A DNA stretch of 64,000 bases, taken from the NCBI GenBank assembly GCA_030426385.1, contig JAUHYI010000012.1:1-64000 (forward strand). Reading direction: 5' to 3'. Under the pieces are notes generated by a model. The model saw only the letters and a program-made list of their open reading frames with translations. It ran no database searches and was not told the DNA's origin. Positions 1-8,977 of this stretch are shown piece by piece. The stretch is from Phycisphaerae bacterium (GTDB lineage Bacteria > Planctomycetota > Phycisphaerae > Phycisphaerales > Phycisphaeraceae). Position numbers and translations under genes: made by a program. Each line of letters begins with the position of its first letter. The first letter of the stretch is position 1.

Positions 1-18
1 GAATGTGGGGGGGGGGGG

Positions 19-192
19 GTGATTCAGAGTTATGTGGTGATTCGTCCCAGCGACGGTGGCGACGAGTTGCGTGTACGTTTGCGTGATGTGTCGGACGGTC
101 GCGGTCGTCACAAGGTGAATGATGCGGTGTTCGATCTGGCACGGGTGTTACGAACTGCCAGATTTATCCATGACCTGGATGCGACCGAATAA
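19..192 (+). CDS. Unrecognised small or partial protein
   Basis: An open frame runs from the left edge to TAA at 190-192. It contains a protein-like stretch (SYVVIRPSDGGDE, then HKVNDAVFDLARVLRTARF, ending DLDATE). A GTG at 19-21 directly after a G-run could start a 57-residue protein. Equally, this could be the C-terminus of a longer gene lying left of the window. I do not recognise the family. The stop lies 53 bp before tag on the same strand, so co-transcription is possible. Confidence 0.45.
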   Translation: MIQSYVVIRPSDGGDELRVRLRDVSDGRGRHKVNDAVFDLARVLRTARFIHDLDATE

Positions 193-245
193 TCCAACGC
201 GAATTTGCCCGGCCCGGGTCTTGCCAAAGGTGCGATGAGATAGCC

Positions 246-842
246 ATGGTCAAAACAACAAAAGACAAAACGCGATGCGAGTGGTGTGGTAGTGATCCGA
301 TGTACGTGACGTATCACGATACGGAATGGGGCGTGCCATGCCATGACGATCAGGTGTTGTTTGAATTTTTGATTCTGGAAGGGGCGCAAGCGGGCTTGAG
401 TTGGATCACCGTTTTGAAAAAGCGCGAGAATTATCGCCAGGCATTAGCCGATTTTGATCCAGCCAAGGTCGCAAAATTCAGTGATGCGAAATTGGCAAAA
501 ATGCTGGAAAACCCCGGGATTATTCGCAATAAATTGAAAGTGGCGTCCCATCGACAAAACGCGAAGGCGTTCCTGGCAATACAAAAAGAGTTCGGCAGTT
601 TCGACCACTATCTATGGCATGGCGATGGCGACATTGGTAAGTGGCAGGGCATCGGCGGCAAGCCCATTGTCAATCGTTGCAAAAGCATGAAAGACATCCC
701 CGCGAAAACCGAGCTGTCCGATGCCCTGAGCAAAGACCTGAAAAAACGCGGTTTCAATTTTGTCGGCTCAACCATCATGTACGCCTACATGCAAGCCGTC
801 GGCATGGTGAACGATCACGTGATCACTTGTTTTCGCTATTGA
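246..842 (+). CDS. tag: DNA-3-methyladenine glycosylase I
   Basis: Base-excision repair enzyme that removes 3-methyladenine from alkylated DNA in the cytoplasm. The 198-residue product has the usual length of the Tag family. It shows the family N-terminus RCEWCGSDPMYVTYHDTEWG, the conserved EGAQAGLSW stretch that forms part of the base pocket, and GIIRNKLKV. It ends in NDHVITCFRY. The zinc site of this family is visible as Cys11 (Cys14 is an alternative) and His24 near the N-terminus, with His191 and Cys195 at the C-terminus. Start ATG 246 is the only sensible one. It is transcribed in the same direction as the VOC gene 93 bp downstream. Confidence 0.95.
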   Translation: MVKTTKDKTRCEWCGSDPMYVTYHDTEWGVPCHDDQVLFEFLILEGAQAGLSWITVLKKRENYRQALADFDPAKVAKFSDAKLAKMLENPGIIRNKLKVASHRQNAKAFLAIQKEFGSFDHYLWHGDGDIGKWQGIGGKPIVNRCKSMKDIPAKTELSDALSKDLKKRGFNFVGSTIMYAYMQAVGMVNDHVITCFRY

Positions 843-935
843 CCCTTGATCAGGCGATGGATAAAACCGCAAAATTATTCGAGTACATTGTCGCGGTTGT
901 TTGCGATGTGGTTTACAAGTGATGCCGAAGGATAA

Positions 936-1436
936 GTGATACGCGACGTTATGATTGAATGTATTGATCACGTGAATATCGTTGTCGACGACATGGCAAA
1001 CATGGTTGATTTTTATGCACGCGTGCTTGGCATGGAAGTTTTTAAAGAGGTGACCATCTCAGGCAAATGGGTTGATGATGTCGTGGGGTTGCAGGATGTT
1101 TTGGCAGACGTCACCTTTCTACGTCCCCCCGTTTTTCCGAACACGCCCCCCGGTACGAACCTGGAATTGATCCGCTATCGGTCGCCGATTGGCACGCGCC
1201 CCGATGCGTTATCGAAATCGAATACAGCCGGCATTCGTCACCTCGCATTTCGTGTGACGCGTATTGACGAGGTGGTCGCACGTTGTCAGAAGGCAGGCGT
1301 GTCATTCAATAGCACGGTGCAGGATGTGCCGACCGCCCAGATGGCCCCGTCTGCGACGACGCGTAAACGACTGATTTATTTCCATGATCCCGAAGGCAAT
1401 CTGCTTGAATTTTGTTCGTATGACGAGACGGCGTGA
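936..1436 (+). CDS. VOC (glyoxalase/bleomycin-resistance fold) family protein
   Basis: Small vicinal-oxygen-chelate protein with two beta-alpha-beta-beta-beta halves. The first half begins IECIDHVNIVVDDMANMVDFYARVLGMEV and the second includes GIRHLAFRVTRIDEVV. It closes with RLIYFHDPEGNLLEFCSYDE. His, Glu and His in DHVNIV, LELIRY and RHLAF, with the final LLEF Glu, match metal-ligand positions used in this superfamily. The substrate cannot be read from the sequence. The GTG at 936 has an AAGGA a few bases upstream and is preferred. ATG 951 (MIECIDHV) also fits the family start. Confidence 0.8.
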   Translation: MIRDVMIECIDHVNIVVDDMANMVDFYARVLGMEVFKEVTISGKWVDDVVGLQDVLADVTFLRPPVFPNTPPGTNLELIRYRSPIGTRPDALSKSNTAGIRHLAFRVTRIDEVVARCQKAGVSFNSTVQDVPTAQMAPSATTRKRLIYFHDPEGNLLEFCSYDETA

Positions 1437-1864
1437 TTTTTTAGCCGCAAATGGACGCAGATGTTTAAAGGGGTGGCAATAGGCAGCGTGGTATATGTGT
1501 GTGTGGTGGGGGGCGTGGTGGGATGTGGGGGATGTGTGTGTGGGAGGGGGGATTGTGCGCACAATTGCACGATGCGTTTGGGTAAAAAATGGGGTAGTCG
1601 GAAAACATTTTTTAATACTGTCTGACGTGTGGGTTATCGCGTGATTTTCCGTGCGGTCTTGCTATCCGCGTGCGCACAAAGGCGACCGTTTGGCCTGATA
1701 TGGGGGGCGACGATTTGTGTGTCGTATCGCGCGATTTGCATGAGTACGTTTGAATTGCTGCCCCCCCGCGCCGACGCCGTCGGCCGGCTAGCAAGCAATG
1801 AAAAAGTTTGATGTGATAGGTCGTGCAAGACGGACACCATTGAATTTTTGGGCATAATTTCCCA

Positions 1865-1938
1865 TTAGCTGTCGCCCTTGGACGGCGTGAATGTTGGTGA
1901 AAATACACGCCAACGCGCTACTCCAGGACAGCGGCTAA
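1865..1938. repeat. Palindromic TTAGC..GCTAA intergenic element, copy 1
   Basis: Begins TTAGCTGTCGCCCTTGGACG and ends GGACAGCGGCTAA, so the two ends are inverted repeats. The middle (GCGTGAATGTTGGTGAAAA) is nearly identical to the copy at 15247-15320. Both copies are followed closely by a CGCACGAG string. This is a dispersed REP/MITE-like element. Confidence 0.8.
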
Positions 1939-2387
1939 CGCACGAGTCGTATACGCGATTGGTATAAGGCGAGATGAAGGACTCGGTCATCGTGAGAAAA
2001 AGTGCAGCGTCGGCATGTGAATTGATGATGGAGGTGGGAAAAATGTAAGTGTGTGTTGGGGGGTGTGGTGGTGGGTGGGGGAGTGTGGATTGTTGGGTAT
2101 TCGGGTGTGATGTTTGTGCCTTGGGTGGTCGAGCCATGATCTGGTAACTGTCGGGTAACGTCCGGCGAGATACTGGTAATGGGAGAGTCGGCCACGCAAG
2201 CAGGCTACACACTCGGCCTCGCCCAGGTTTCGTTTCGTGCCAGCCGTCAGCGACTCTCCCCAACCGGCCAGGCCTCGAACAAACCCGCGAGCAAAACCTG
2301 ATGATCGGGTCTTTGAAAAGTTGAACGAAAAGTTGAAAAGTTGGAGAAGTGAAGCGCTTTGGAGCTTGGATTTATTCTTGTTGATGA

Positions 2388-2487
2388 TCGCAGAGGTCAC
2401 AGAGGCGCTGAGGCGCAGATTTGGCCATGGCATTCGTCCGCCATAACTTTAAACTTCGCGCCTTCGTGCCTCTGCGACCTCTGTGAT
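2388..2487. repeat. Long imperfect inverted repeat (CAGAGGTCACAGAGGCGC type)
   Basis: The left arm at 2388-2415 (CGCAGAGGTCACAGAGGCGC) and right arm at 2457-2487 (GCCTCTGCGACCTCTGTGAT) are near-perfect reverse complements, separated by about 40 bp. The arms could form a long hairpin. Elements of this wording occur between genes in many bacterial genomes. No protein is encoded. Confidence 0.7.
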
Positions 2488-2565
2488 GCATTGCCTGATG
2501 GTATTTGATAAGTAAACTCGCGTGGTGAGCTCACTTGCAAGTGAGCTTGGCCCACCCTGCATTGT

Positions 2566-3054
2566 TTAAGTACTGAGGTCTAGATATTCCCTGAATTTTT
2601 TTTTGGAGTCGTCGAATTGATTTAAAAGCCACTTTGTTATGTCGTGCATGTTTTGTGTAGTCTCATCATGGTTGTAGTCGTTTGATGTATTTTGATTCAT
2701 GTGTTTATATTCATCTTCGCAAAGATACCTGAGCTTATTGCCCTGTTCGTGTAGTTTGTCTAGGTATTCCCTGATGTCAGGTTTGAATAAAAAATCGGCC
2801 TCTAATGTGTTTTGGCGAAACGCGATAAGTTCCTCATCACTTGGATGCCTGTTCTTCCTGATAGTTTTTAGAAAAATCATGACTTCCTCATAGATACGAA
2901 ATCGACGGTCGTATTTGTCGAGCAGAACTTTATGCTGATTGGTTTTCCATTGTTGGTAGGCGATATAAAGAGCTATTACTGCAACCAATGGTGTCAATAA
3001 TCCTTTGAATAATTCGATCAACTGATAAATGCACATGAATTGATTATATCGCAA
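2566..3054 (-). CDS. Hypothetical protein with one N-terminal membrane helix
   Basis: The 162-residue product is not recognised. After a short N-terminus it has one hydrophobic segment (about residues 14-32, LFKGLLTPLVAVIALYIAY). A charged, mostly helical cytoplasmic part follows (KVLLDKYDRRFRIYEEVMIFLKTIRK, later YLDKLHEQGNKLRYLCEDEYKHM). The arrangement of a membrane anchor followed by QWKTNQHKVLLDKYDRRFRIYEEV is typical of small conserved membrane proteins of unknown role. Base composition is clearly more AT-rich than the neighbours, which suggests acquisition. Met7 (MCIYQLIELF) is an alternative start. It lies alone between repeat elements. Confidence 0.65.
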   Translation of the reverse strand: MRYNQFMCIYQLIELFKGLLTPLVAVIALYIAYQQWKTNQHKVLLDKYDRRFRIYEEVMIFLKTIRKNRHPSDEELIAFRQNTLEADFLFKPDIREYLDKLHEQGNKLRYLCEDEYKHMNQNTSNDYNHDETTQNMHDITKWLLNQFDDSKKKFREYLDLST

Positions 3055-3074
3055 AACAAAATAATGATAGCGAG

Positions 3075-3172
3075 GTAGGGTGGGTTAAGCGACCAACGGG
3101 AGTGAACCCACCATGGATGACGTGTCATGGTAATCCTGAATTGGTGGGTTCGCTACGCTTAACCCACCCTAC
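3075..3172. repeat. Inverted repeat GTAGGGTGGGTTAAGCG
   Basis: GTAGGGTGGGTTAAGCG at the left end is mirrored by CGCTTAACCCACCCTAC at the right end, with a roughly 60-bp interior that also carries a second pair (AACCCACC and GGTGGGTT). This is a typical non-coding palindromic repeat lying between the hypothetical gene and the fusA terminator. Confidence 0.8.
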
Positions 3173-3221
3173 GTTTGATTTTTTCGTTCAAAAAACCAAT
3201 GGCGTTTGTTTGCGGATCAAT

Positions 3222-3253
3222 AAAAAAACCCGCGAACGTTTGTTCGCGGGTTT
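3222..3253 (-). terminator. Intrinsic terminator of fusA
   Basis: On the minus strand the sequence reads AACCCGCGAAC, loop AAAC, GTTCGCGGGTT, then a T-run. It forms a strong GC stem about 50 bp after the fusA stop. Confidence 0.9.
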
Positions 3254-3299
3254 AGTAATTATGGCAAGTTTTGCGGGGGAAAAGTGGGGGGGCGGGGGG

Positions 3300-5435
3300 T
3301 TAGCCTTTGCCGCCTTCGAGGATGGTCTTGGCGATGTTCGGTGGAACCGGGCGATAGTCGAGGGGTTCCATGGTGAACGTCGCACGGCCTTGGGTTTGGC
3401 CACGCAGGGTGGTGGAGTAGCCAAACATTTCGGAGAGTGGTGCTTCGGCGGTGACGAGGCGGGCGTTGCCGCGTTGCTCGGTGTCAGCGATGATCGCACG
3501 ACGACGGTTGAGGTCGCCGGTGACGTTGCCGAGGAATTCGTCAGGGGTGGTGATCTGCACTTTCATGACAGGCTCGAGCAATTGCAGGCCGGCCTTTTGA
3601 CAAGCGGCTTTGAACGCGAGGATGCCGGCCTGTTCGAATGCGACCTGACTGGAGTCAACGTCGTGATAAGAACCGTCGAGCAGTGTGACTTTCACGCCGA
3701 CCATCGGGTAACCCGCGAGCACACCACTGAGGGATGTCGCTCGGCAGCCGGTGGCGACTGACGGAATGAATTCCTTGGGAATCGAACCGCCGACGATTTT
3801 GTTTTCGAATGCCACGCCGTCTTTGAAATCGAGTTCGGCTTCGTCGGCCTCTTCCTGTGTGAACGGTTCGATGGAGATGGTACAGTCGCCGAACTGTCCG
3901 CGACCACCGGTTTGTTTCTTGTGTGTGCCGCGAGCCTCTGCCTTTTTGGAGATGGCTTCTTTGTAGGCCACGCGTGGAGCACCAACGTTAACGTCGATTT
4001 TCAGATCGCGGAGCAATTTATTCTTGATGATTTCCAAGTGAAGTTCGCCCATGCCCGCGATGATGGTTTGGCCGGTGGCTTCATCAAAGTGTGAGCGGAA
4101 CGACGGGTCTTCGCGACGAATGGTCACCAGTGCGTCGCCAAGTTTTTCCTTGTCGGCCGTGGTGTTGGGCTCGATGGACATGGAGATAACCGGATCGGGG
4201 AATTCCATGCGTTCGAGGATGATGGGTTCATCAATGTCGCAAAGGGTGTCGCCAGTGATTGAGTTTTTGATGCCGACGAAAGCGACGATCTTGCCCGCCT
4301 TGGCGACGTCGAGCGGGTTACGCTCAGCCGAGTGCATTTCGAAAATTCGGCTGACGATTTCGCGTTTGCCGTTGCCCGCGTTGAGGACACGTGAGCCTTT
4401 TTCGATCTGGCCCGAATAGATGCGAGCATAGGTGAGGTCGCCGTGCGTGTCGGAAACGACTTTGAACACGAGCGCGGAAAACGGAGCCTCGGAATTGTGG
4501 GGCCGAGTGAGCTTGACCTCTTTGTCCTTGGGATCAGTGCCTTGCACGTCAGGAACTTCGGTGGGGTTAGGCAGGTAATCAACCACGGCATCGATGAGGC
4601 GCTGGACGCCGATGTTTTTCAAGGCCGATCCGCAGAGCACAGGGTTGATCTTTTGATCGATGGTGGCCTGTCGCAGTGCAGCGCGGAGTACTTCGTTGTC
4701 AGGCTCAGTCCCTTCGAGATATTGTTCAAGCAGTGCGTCGTCGGTTTCCGCGACGGCTTCGACCATCTTGGCTCGCCAGAGGTTGGCGGTTTCCTGCCAG
4801 TTTTCCGGGATGTCGCGTTCTTCGACGGTCATGCCCATGTCCTGCTCGCTGAAGTAGAACGCCTTCATGAGCATGAGGTCGATGACGCCTTCGAGTTCGT
4901 TGCCATGTCCCATGGGGAACTGGACCGCGACGGCGTTGGCACCGAGGCGTTCTTTGATGGAGTTGAAGCTGAATTCAAAGTCAGCACCGAGCTTGTCCAT
5001 CTTGTTGATGAAACAGATACGCGGGACGCGGTAGCGGTCAGCCTGACGCCAGACGGTTTCGGATTGGGCTTCGACGCCTTCCTTGCCATCGAATACGGCG
5101 ACGGCGCCGTCGAGGACGCGGAGCGAACGTTCGACTTCAATGGTGAAGTCGACGTGGCCGGGCGTGTCGATGAGGTTGAGCTCATACTTGACATCGTTGC
5201 GATCCCACGAACATGTGGTCGCGGCAGACTCAATGGTGATGCCGCGTTCCTGTTCGTCAGCCCGGGAGTCCATGGTGGCGGTGCCTTCGTGGACTTCACC
5301 GATTTTGTAGTTTTTGCCGGTGTAAAAAAGGATGCGTTCAGAGACGGTGGTCTTGCCCGCGTCAATATGAGCGCAGATTCCGAAGTTACGGGTTGTGGCC
5401 AGTCGGCCTTCTTTGGCGGGTGCGGAAGTGGCCAT
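3300..5435 (-). CDS. fusA: Elongation factor G
   Basis: Ribosomal translocase GTPase. The product is 711 residues, close to the usual 690-710. The G domain is at the N-terminus, with the P-loop AHIDAGKTT at about residues 22-30, then the switch I region ending [20 protein letters not shown] and [10 protein letters not shown]. It is followed by domain II, domain III (GMGELHLEI), domain IV ([17 protein letters not shown]) and domain V ending [17 protein letters not shown]. On the minus strand AGGAG stands 8 bp before the ATG, which fixes the start. It lies alone, not in the usual rpsL-rpsG-fusA-tuf string, as seen for extra or relocated EF-G genes. A hairpin terminator follows. Confidence 0.97.
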   Translation of the reverse strand: MATSAPAKEGRLATTRNFGICAHIDAGKTTVSERILFYTGKNYKIGEVHEGTATMDSRADEQERGITIESAATTCSWDRNDVKYELNLIDTPGHVDFTIEVERSLRVLDGAVAVFDGKEGVEAQSETVWRQADRYRVPRICFINKMDKLGADFEFSFNSIKERLGANAVAVQFPMGHGNELEGVIDLMLMKAFYFSEQDMGMTVEERDIPENWQETANLWRAKMVEAVAETDDALLEQYLEGTEPDNEVLRAALRQATIDQKINPVLCGSALKNIGVQRLIDAVVDYLPNPTEVPDVQGTDPKDKEVKLTRPHNSEAPFSALVFKVVSDTHGDLTYARIYSGQIEKGSRVLNAGNGKREIVSRIFEMHSAERNPLDVAKAGKIVAFVGIKNSITGDTLCDIDEPIILERMEFPDPVISMSIEPNTTADKEKLGDALVTIRREDPSFRSHFDEATGQTIIAGMGELHLEIIKNKLLRDLKIDVNVGAPRVAYKEAISKKAEARGTHKKQTGGRGQFGDCTISIEPFTQEEADEAELDFKDGVAFENKIVGGSIPKEFIPSVATGCRATSLSGVLAGYPMVGVKVTLLDGSYHDVDSSQVAFEQAGILAFKAACQKAGLQLLEPVMKVQITTPDEFLGNVTGDLNRRRAIIADTEQRGNARLVTAEAPLSEMFGYSTTLRGQTQGRATFTMEPLDYRPVPPNIAKTILEGGKG

Positions 5436-6029
5436 GAATCAAACTCCTGTAGCGGTCCCGTCGATAAAGACGGGTAAAAACAGCATCGTTAGGGGGTCAT
5501 ATCGGTTTAAAAAACAGTCCGCGCACCGGGTTGTGACAGAATCATGCCCGTGGACGCAGAGTCTTGTAACGATACCAATTTCAGGGGTGAGGTCAAGTTG
5601 AGCCGGCCGGCGAGGCTGGGCGTGGCAGGCGAATGGAAGGGTGATCGAGGTCAACATCCGGGGAACGCGTGCGTCTGTGGGGTGGGAATCGGGGTAGGAA
5701 TCCGAGTGGAATCGGGCGGGAATGTCGCGGTTAGGGATCGTCAAACCCCGCCAATGGCAGGAATTGCCACGACGAATTCAGCAGGAAACGCGAAAAAAAG
5801 TCACGGATTGTGAGCCTGATTGCGGGGAAATGCACAGGGTGATGCGCGAGAAAATGGGATGGCCGGAAAACCGTGCAAGACATGCAGGGGAAACGTAGGG
5901 CTGAAACCCCGTGCAAGGCATGCAGGGAAAAACATGGGACTGAAAACCAGCGCCAAGCATGCAGGGAAAAAGATGGGACTGAAAACCAGCGCCAAGCATG
6001 CAAGGGAAACGTGGGGGGTGGGGGGGGGG
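5436..6029. other. fusA upstream region plus G-rich tandem repeats
   Basis: No gene is seen. The half near fusA holds its leader, including a CCCGTC..GACGGG hairpin just before the Shine-Dalgarno. From about 5866 to 6025 there are roughly four degenerate tandem units of about 38-40 bp (AAGCATGCAGGGAAAAA, GATGGGACTGAAAACCAGCG). The last unit runs into a G-tract directly after the response-regulator stop. Confidence 0.65.
5866..6025. repeat. Tandem 38-40-bp repeats ending in a G-run
   Basis: Units start with a CATGCAGGGAAA core. Two consecutive units are almost identical (AAGCATGCAGGGAAAAA, then GGGACTGAAAACCAGCGCC). The outer units are degenerate. The last ends GCAAGGGAAACGTGGGGGG, which matches the dispersed G-rich motif also found at about 3276, 12541, 15003, 44462 and 50938-51020. 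Confidence 0.75.
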
Positions 6030-6410
6030 TTAGGCGGCGGGGAGGATGGCTTCGACGCGTGCCATGAGTAGGGAGGGGTTCAGGGGTTTGTTGAAAACAT
6101 CGAGGTTGGCGATGTCGGTGATGCGCAGTGATTTGAGGACACTGCGATGCATGGAGGTGGTGACGAGAATGGGGACGTCAGCGTTGACTTGTCTGATGCG
6201 ATTGATGAGGACGAACCCATCGCCGCCGGGCATGTTGAGGTCGGTGATGACCAGGTCGATGGGGTGCGCCGCGAATTCGTAGAACCCGGTCGCTCCGGCA
6301 CCGGCGGTGTGATATTGATAGCCAGCTCCGCGCAAGAGTTTGCAGACGGTCTGTTGGATCTGACGATCGTCGTCGACGACCAGCACATGTTTTTCATCAA
6401 AAGAATGCAT
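6030..6410 (-). CDS. Stand-alone response regulator receiver domain
   Basis: A 126-residue CheY-like protein with only a receiver domain. The acidic pocket is in VLVVDDDRQ. The phosphoacceptor Asp is in LVITDLNMPGGDG, the conserved Ser/Thr in ILVTTSMH, and the switch Lys in VFNKPLNP. ATG 6410 (MHSFDEKHVLV) is preferred because GAGGG lies about 8 bp upstream. A TTG five codons earlier is possible. No output domain is present, so it may act by protein contact, for example as a phosphorelay intermediate. No histidine kinase is adjacent; the hybrid kinase at 18445 lies 12 kb away. Confidence 0.9.
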   Translation of the reverse strand: MHSFDEKHVLVVDDDRQIQQTVCKLLRGAGYQYHTAGAGATGFYEFAAHPIDLVITDLNMPGGDGFVLINRIRQVNADVPILVTTSMHRSVLKSLRITDIANLDVFNKPLNPSLLMARVEAILPAA

Positions 6411-6979
6411 CGCGATATCCCTCAATAAAATGGTCGCAAAATAAAAATACTGCGATCACCGCATCATGACTTTACCAGTCATATGCATACGGCCGGAATG
6501 TTGGCTGATGAACATCAGCTATGGCAACATGGTGGAATGGCAAGCGAAGTGATTGTGAAACGCAACGCGTGGCATTTCCGTGCGCGTATCAGGGCGCGAG
6601 GAAGGCTATCGTGGCCCAAAGACCATTGCTGATTTGGTAATTACATCAGCTTTGATAGTTTGTATATCGGTGAAATTTAAATGCGTCATAGCGTGGTTAA
6701 TGTTAAAACGGAAAGTTTCCTAATGATGTCCCGGTTTGTGCGGGCTTTGGTGCCGGTTGTAACGGTTAGGTAAACCTGTGGCGAAATTAGTCCTGCGATT
6801 ATTGGCATTTGCATTTGCATCTGCGTGTCGTACACATGCCATGAAATTCTCGTGCGTGATTTTTTGTTGGCGCGTTTTGCGTCATTTGTGACCGCATGGC
6901 AACCCGGACTGGTCCGTTAAGTGACCAGTCCAGCTTCTGCTAAACGTGGGGTTGCCAAGTTGGTCGCCAGGGATTTGCG
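6411..6979. other. Gene-free region with one strong hairpin
   Basis: I see no gene. A perfect 9-bp hairpin (GGACTGGTC..GACCAGTCC, 6906-6931) lies just after the mscS stop but has no T-run on either side. The rest is unremarkable sequence, including the promoter side of the receiver gene. Confidence 0.5.
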
Positions 6980-8407
6980 TTACAGGGGAAGTTTGAAAAA
7001 CTGATTGATGCGGCGCAGCAATTGGTGGGCCAGGCCGGTGCTGTCATCGTTGACCAGATGAGGTGTGGTAGCGGTGGCCTGTTGGGTTTGCAGTTGTCGG
7101 GCGGCGACGGCGTGGCTTAGCGTTTTGGCAATGGCCGGGCGACTGGTGAGGATGGATTCAAGCGACGATTTGTCGAGTTCATACAAAGAGCAGGCGGTGG
7201 CTGTGGTGACGGTGGCGGTGCGTGGGTCGCCGGTGAGCAAAGACATCTCGCCGAAGAATTGACCCGAGGTAAGACGTGCCACGCGGCGCAACGGTTTGCC
7301 TTCATGTTGGACGTGAACATCGAGCAGACCATCAGCGACGATGAAAAGCGATTCGCCGGAGTCGCCTTGTTTGACGACGGTTTGGCGTGGATCAAACAGG
7401 CGATGGGTCATGGACTGGGCCAGAGTCTGGATGTCCGTTTCATCGAGCGAGGCGAACAGGTCGGTGCGTTTGAGCATGACCAGTGGCATGTCTTCGCGAC
7501 TGATTTCACGCTCGGGCATCGGGCTGTAATAAACATCACGTTTAGGAAAGGGCACGCCCATGCCGGCAAAATAAAGTGCGCGGTTGACGGCTGCGGCGAC
7601 CCGGCTGCGCGAATGCACGACGTCGGTGAAACTGCTGACAAACCAACGGACCTGGTATTCAATGCCATCGGCACCGAACGAGGTCACGACGACATCGGGT
7701 GCCGGGTGTTCGAGCAAGCCCGCGGTGGAACAGACCGCACCGAGCAGGACGCGCGAGGCGTCTTCGATGGTGACGCCGTATTCCAGGGCGACGGCGAGTT
7801 TGGTTCGGAAGAAACCCTCGGGATGTTCATAGTTGATAACGGTGGACTGGCTGAGTTCGCTGTTGGGAATGATGACCATGGTCTGGTCGAGGGTGACGAG
7901 ATAGGTGGCTCGCCATGTGACTTCGTTGACGCGACCATCGATGCCGTTGACGTTGATCCATTCGCCGACGCGGAATGGTTTTTCAACGTTGAGCGCGATG
8001 CCGCTGAAAAAGTCGAGGATCATGCGCTGGAGCGCGATACCCAGGACGATACCGAGCACGCCGGAACTGACGATCAGGCCGTTGATGGGTTGTTGGAAGA
8101 CGAGTGTGAGAATGCAGACGAAAACAATGATGGCGAGTATGGCACGAACCAGATCCACGAGCAGGCGTGGTGCGGCGTGGCCGACGCGTTTTTCAATGAC
8201 ACCGCCCCAGAAAAACACATCGAGCAGTCGCCAGATGAGCCAACCGGCAGCGATGAGAAACCCCGTGGCAATAATCGCGCGTGCATCGCCTAAGTTAGGA
8301 TTCTCAATGCCGAACCCGTTGTATCGGGTTGCAAAATAGCCCATGCCAGCGGTGAAAATGGCAGGAGCGATGATGGATGAGATGCCGCGTCGTTTGTATT
8401 TGGCCAT
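6980..8407 (-). CDS. MscS-family mechanosensitive channel with C-terminal cyclic-nucleotide-binding domain
   Basis: The 475-residue inner-membrane protein has N-terminal membrane helices (about residues 12-30, 43-65 and 88-108). The MscS pore helix and beta domain follow (ILSSGVLGIVLGIALQ-like stretch, DFFSGIALNVEKPFRVGEWINVNGIDGRVNEVTWRATYL, then IIPNSELSQSTVINYE). From about residue 318 to 430 there is a Crp/CNBD beta-roll (LFASLDETDIQTLAQSM, QGDSGESLFIVADGLLDV, GQFFGEMSLLTGDPRTATVTT). The phosphate-binding cassette GEMSLLTGDPRTATV keeps the Glu and Arg that bind the cyclic nucleotide. This suggests an osmotic-release channel gated or tuned by a nucleotide. It stands alone on the minus strand. 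Confidence 0.92.
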   Translation of the reverse strand: MAKYKRRGISSIIAPAIFTAGMGYFATRYNGFGIENPNLGDARAIIATGFLIAAGWLIWRLLDVFFWGGVIEKRVGHAAPRLLVDLVRAILAIIVFVCILTLVFQQPINGLIVSSGVLGIVLGIALQRMILDFFSGIALNVEKPFRVGEWINVNGIDGRVNEVTWRATYLVTLDQTMVIIPNSELSQSTVINYEHPEGFFRTKLAVALEYGVTIEDASRVLLGAVCSTAGLLEHPAPDVVVTSFGADGIEYQVRWFVSSFTDVVHSRSRVAAAVNRALYFAGMGVPFPKRDVYYSPMPEREISREDMPLVMLKRTDLFASLDETDIQTLAQSMTHRLFDPRQTVVKQGDSGESLFIVADGLLDVHVQHEGKPLRRVARLTSGQFFGEMSLLTGDPRTATVTTATACSLYELDKSSLESILTSRPAIAKTLSHAVAARQLQTQQATATTPHLVNDDSTGLAHQLLRRINQFFKLPL

Positions 8408-8461
8408 AACCTGATTCCGTGGTGGATTGGTTCATAGCCTACCGCAGGAGGTGCGGGTCTG

Positions 8462-8977
8462 TCATATAGCGGTGCTGTCGGGTTGCGAAATGGTGGGTAA
8501 TTGCTCGGCGGGCGGTGCGATGGAGGGTGACATATCGAAGCGCCAGGATTCCATCCACTGCATGGGTTGGGGAATTGAGGCGCGCACAAATTCAGCGGCG
8601 CGGCGCATGTCTTTACTGATGAGCTGAACTTCGTTGTGATAGGTTTGGCTGAGGGTGGCTACGGCGCGGTCGATGGGCAGGTCCGCGGGTGCGGGCAGGC
8701 GGTTGACGACGATAGGTTCGGAAGGCGTGTTGTAAGGGATGACCATGAATTGCCAGACGATCGCCAATGTGATCATGGCAGCCAATGCGTAGCCGGCGGT
8801 TCGGAAGATGCGGACGGTACGGAAGTGGCGCGCGGTCGCAGTGTGGCGTGCGTGTGATGCTGGTGCATGATGCGCGGGGGATGATGCGATGGTATCACGC
8901 CACGCAGGTGCATCGTGGCGCAAGCGATCGGCCAGGGTGATGTTGTTGTTTGTATTCGCGGGGTTGTGGTCAGGCAT
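8462..8977 (-). CDS. Membrane protein in the anti-sigma position
   Basis: The 171-residue product starts MPDHNPANTNNNITLADRLRHDAPAW. It has one membrane helix (about residues 63-84, AGYALAAMITLAIVWQFMVIP) and a periplasmic C-terminal part with YHNEVQLISKDMRRAAEFVRASIP. Its ATG overlaps the stop of the sigma factor gene by 8 bp, so the two are translationally coupled. A cytoplasmic N-terminus, single helix and position after an ECF sigma gene suggest an anti-sigma factor. No clear zinc anti-sigma (HxxxCxxC) motif is visible, so the role rests on context. Confidence 0.7.
   Translation of the reverse strand: MPDHNPANTNNNITLADRLRHDAPAWRDTIASSPAHHAPASHARHTATARHFRTVRIFRTAGYALAAMITLAIVWQFMVIPYNTPSEPIVVNRLPAPADLPIDRAVATLSQTYHNEVQLISKDMRRAAEFVRASIPQPMQWMESWRFDMSPSIAPPAEQLPTISQPDSTAI

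Larger units (their letters stand above)
1437..2565. other. 1.1-kb gene-free stretch rich in repeats
   Basis: I see no convincing gene here. It starts with G/T-rich simple sequence (about 1480-1560), then a short GC-rich half-element (1768-1792) and a palindromic element (1865-1938). A second G/T-rich tract (about 2040-2100) follows, then a long inverted repeat (2388-2487) and a small palindrome (AGCTCACTTGCAAGTGAGCT, about 2528-2547). Open frames through the tracts are low-complexity P/H/T-rich translations. Confidence 0.6.

Noticed and set aside
1860-2446. Overlapping P/H/T-rich frames in the repeat region
   Set aside because: They are translations of G/T simple repeats and palindromes.
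4443-5477. 344-codon plus-strand frame opposite fusA
   Set aside because: Antisense shadow of EF-G; it has no family motif of its own.
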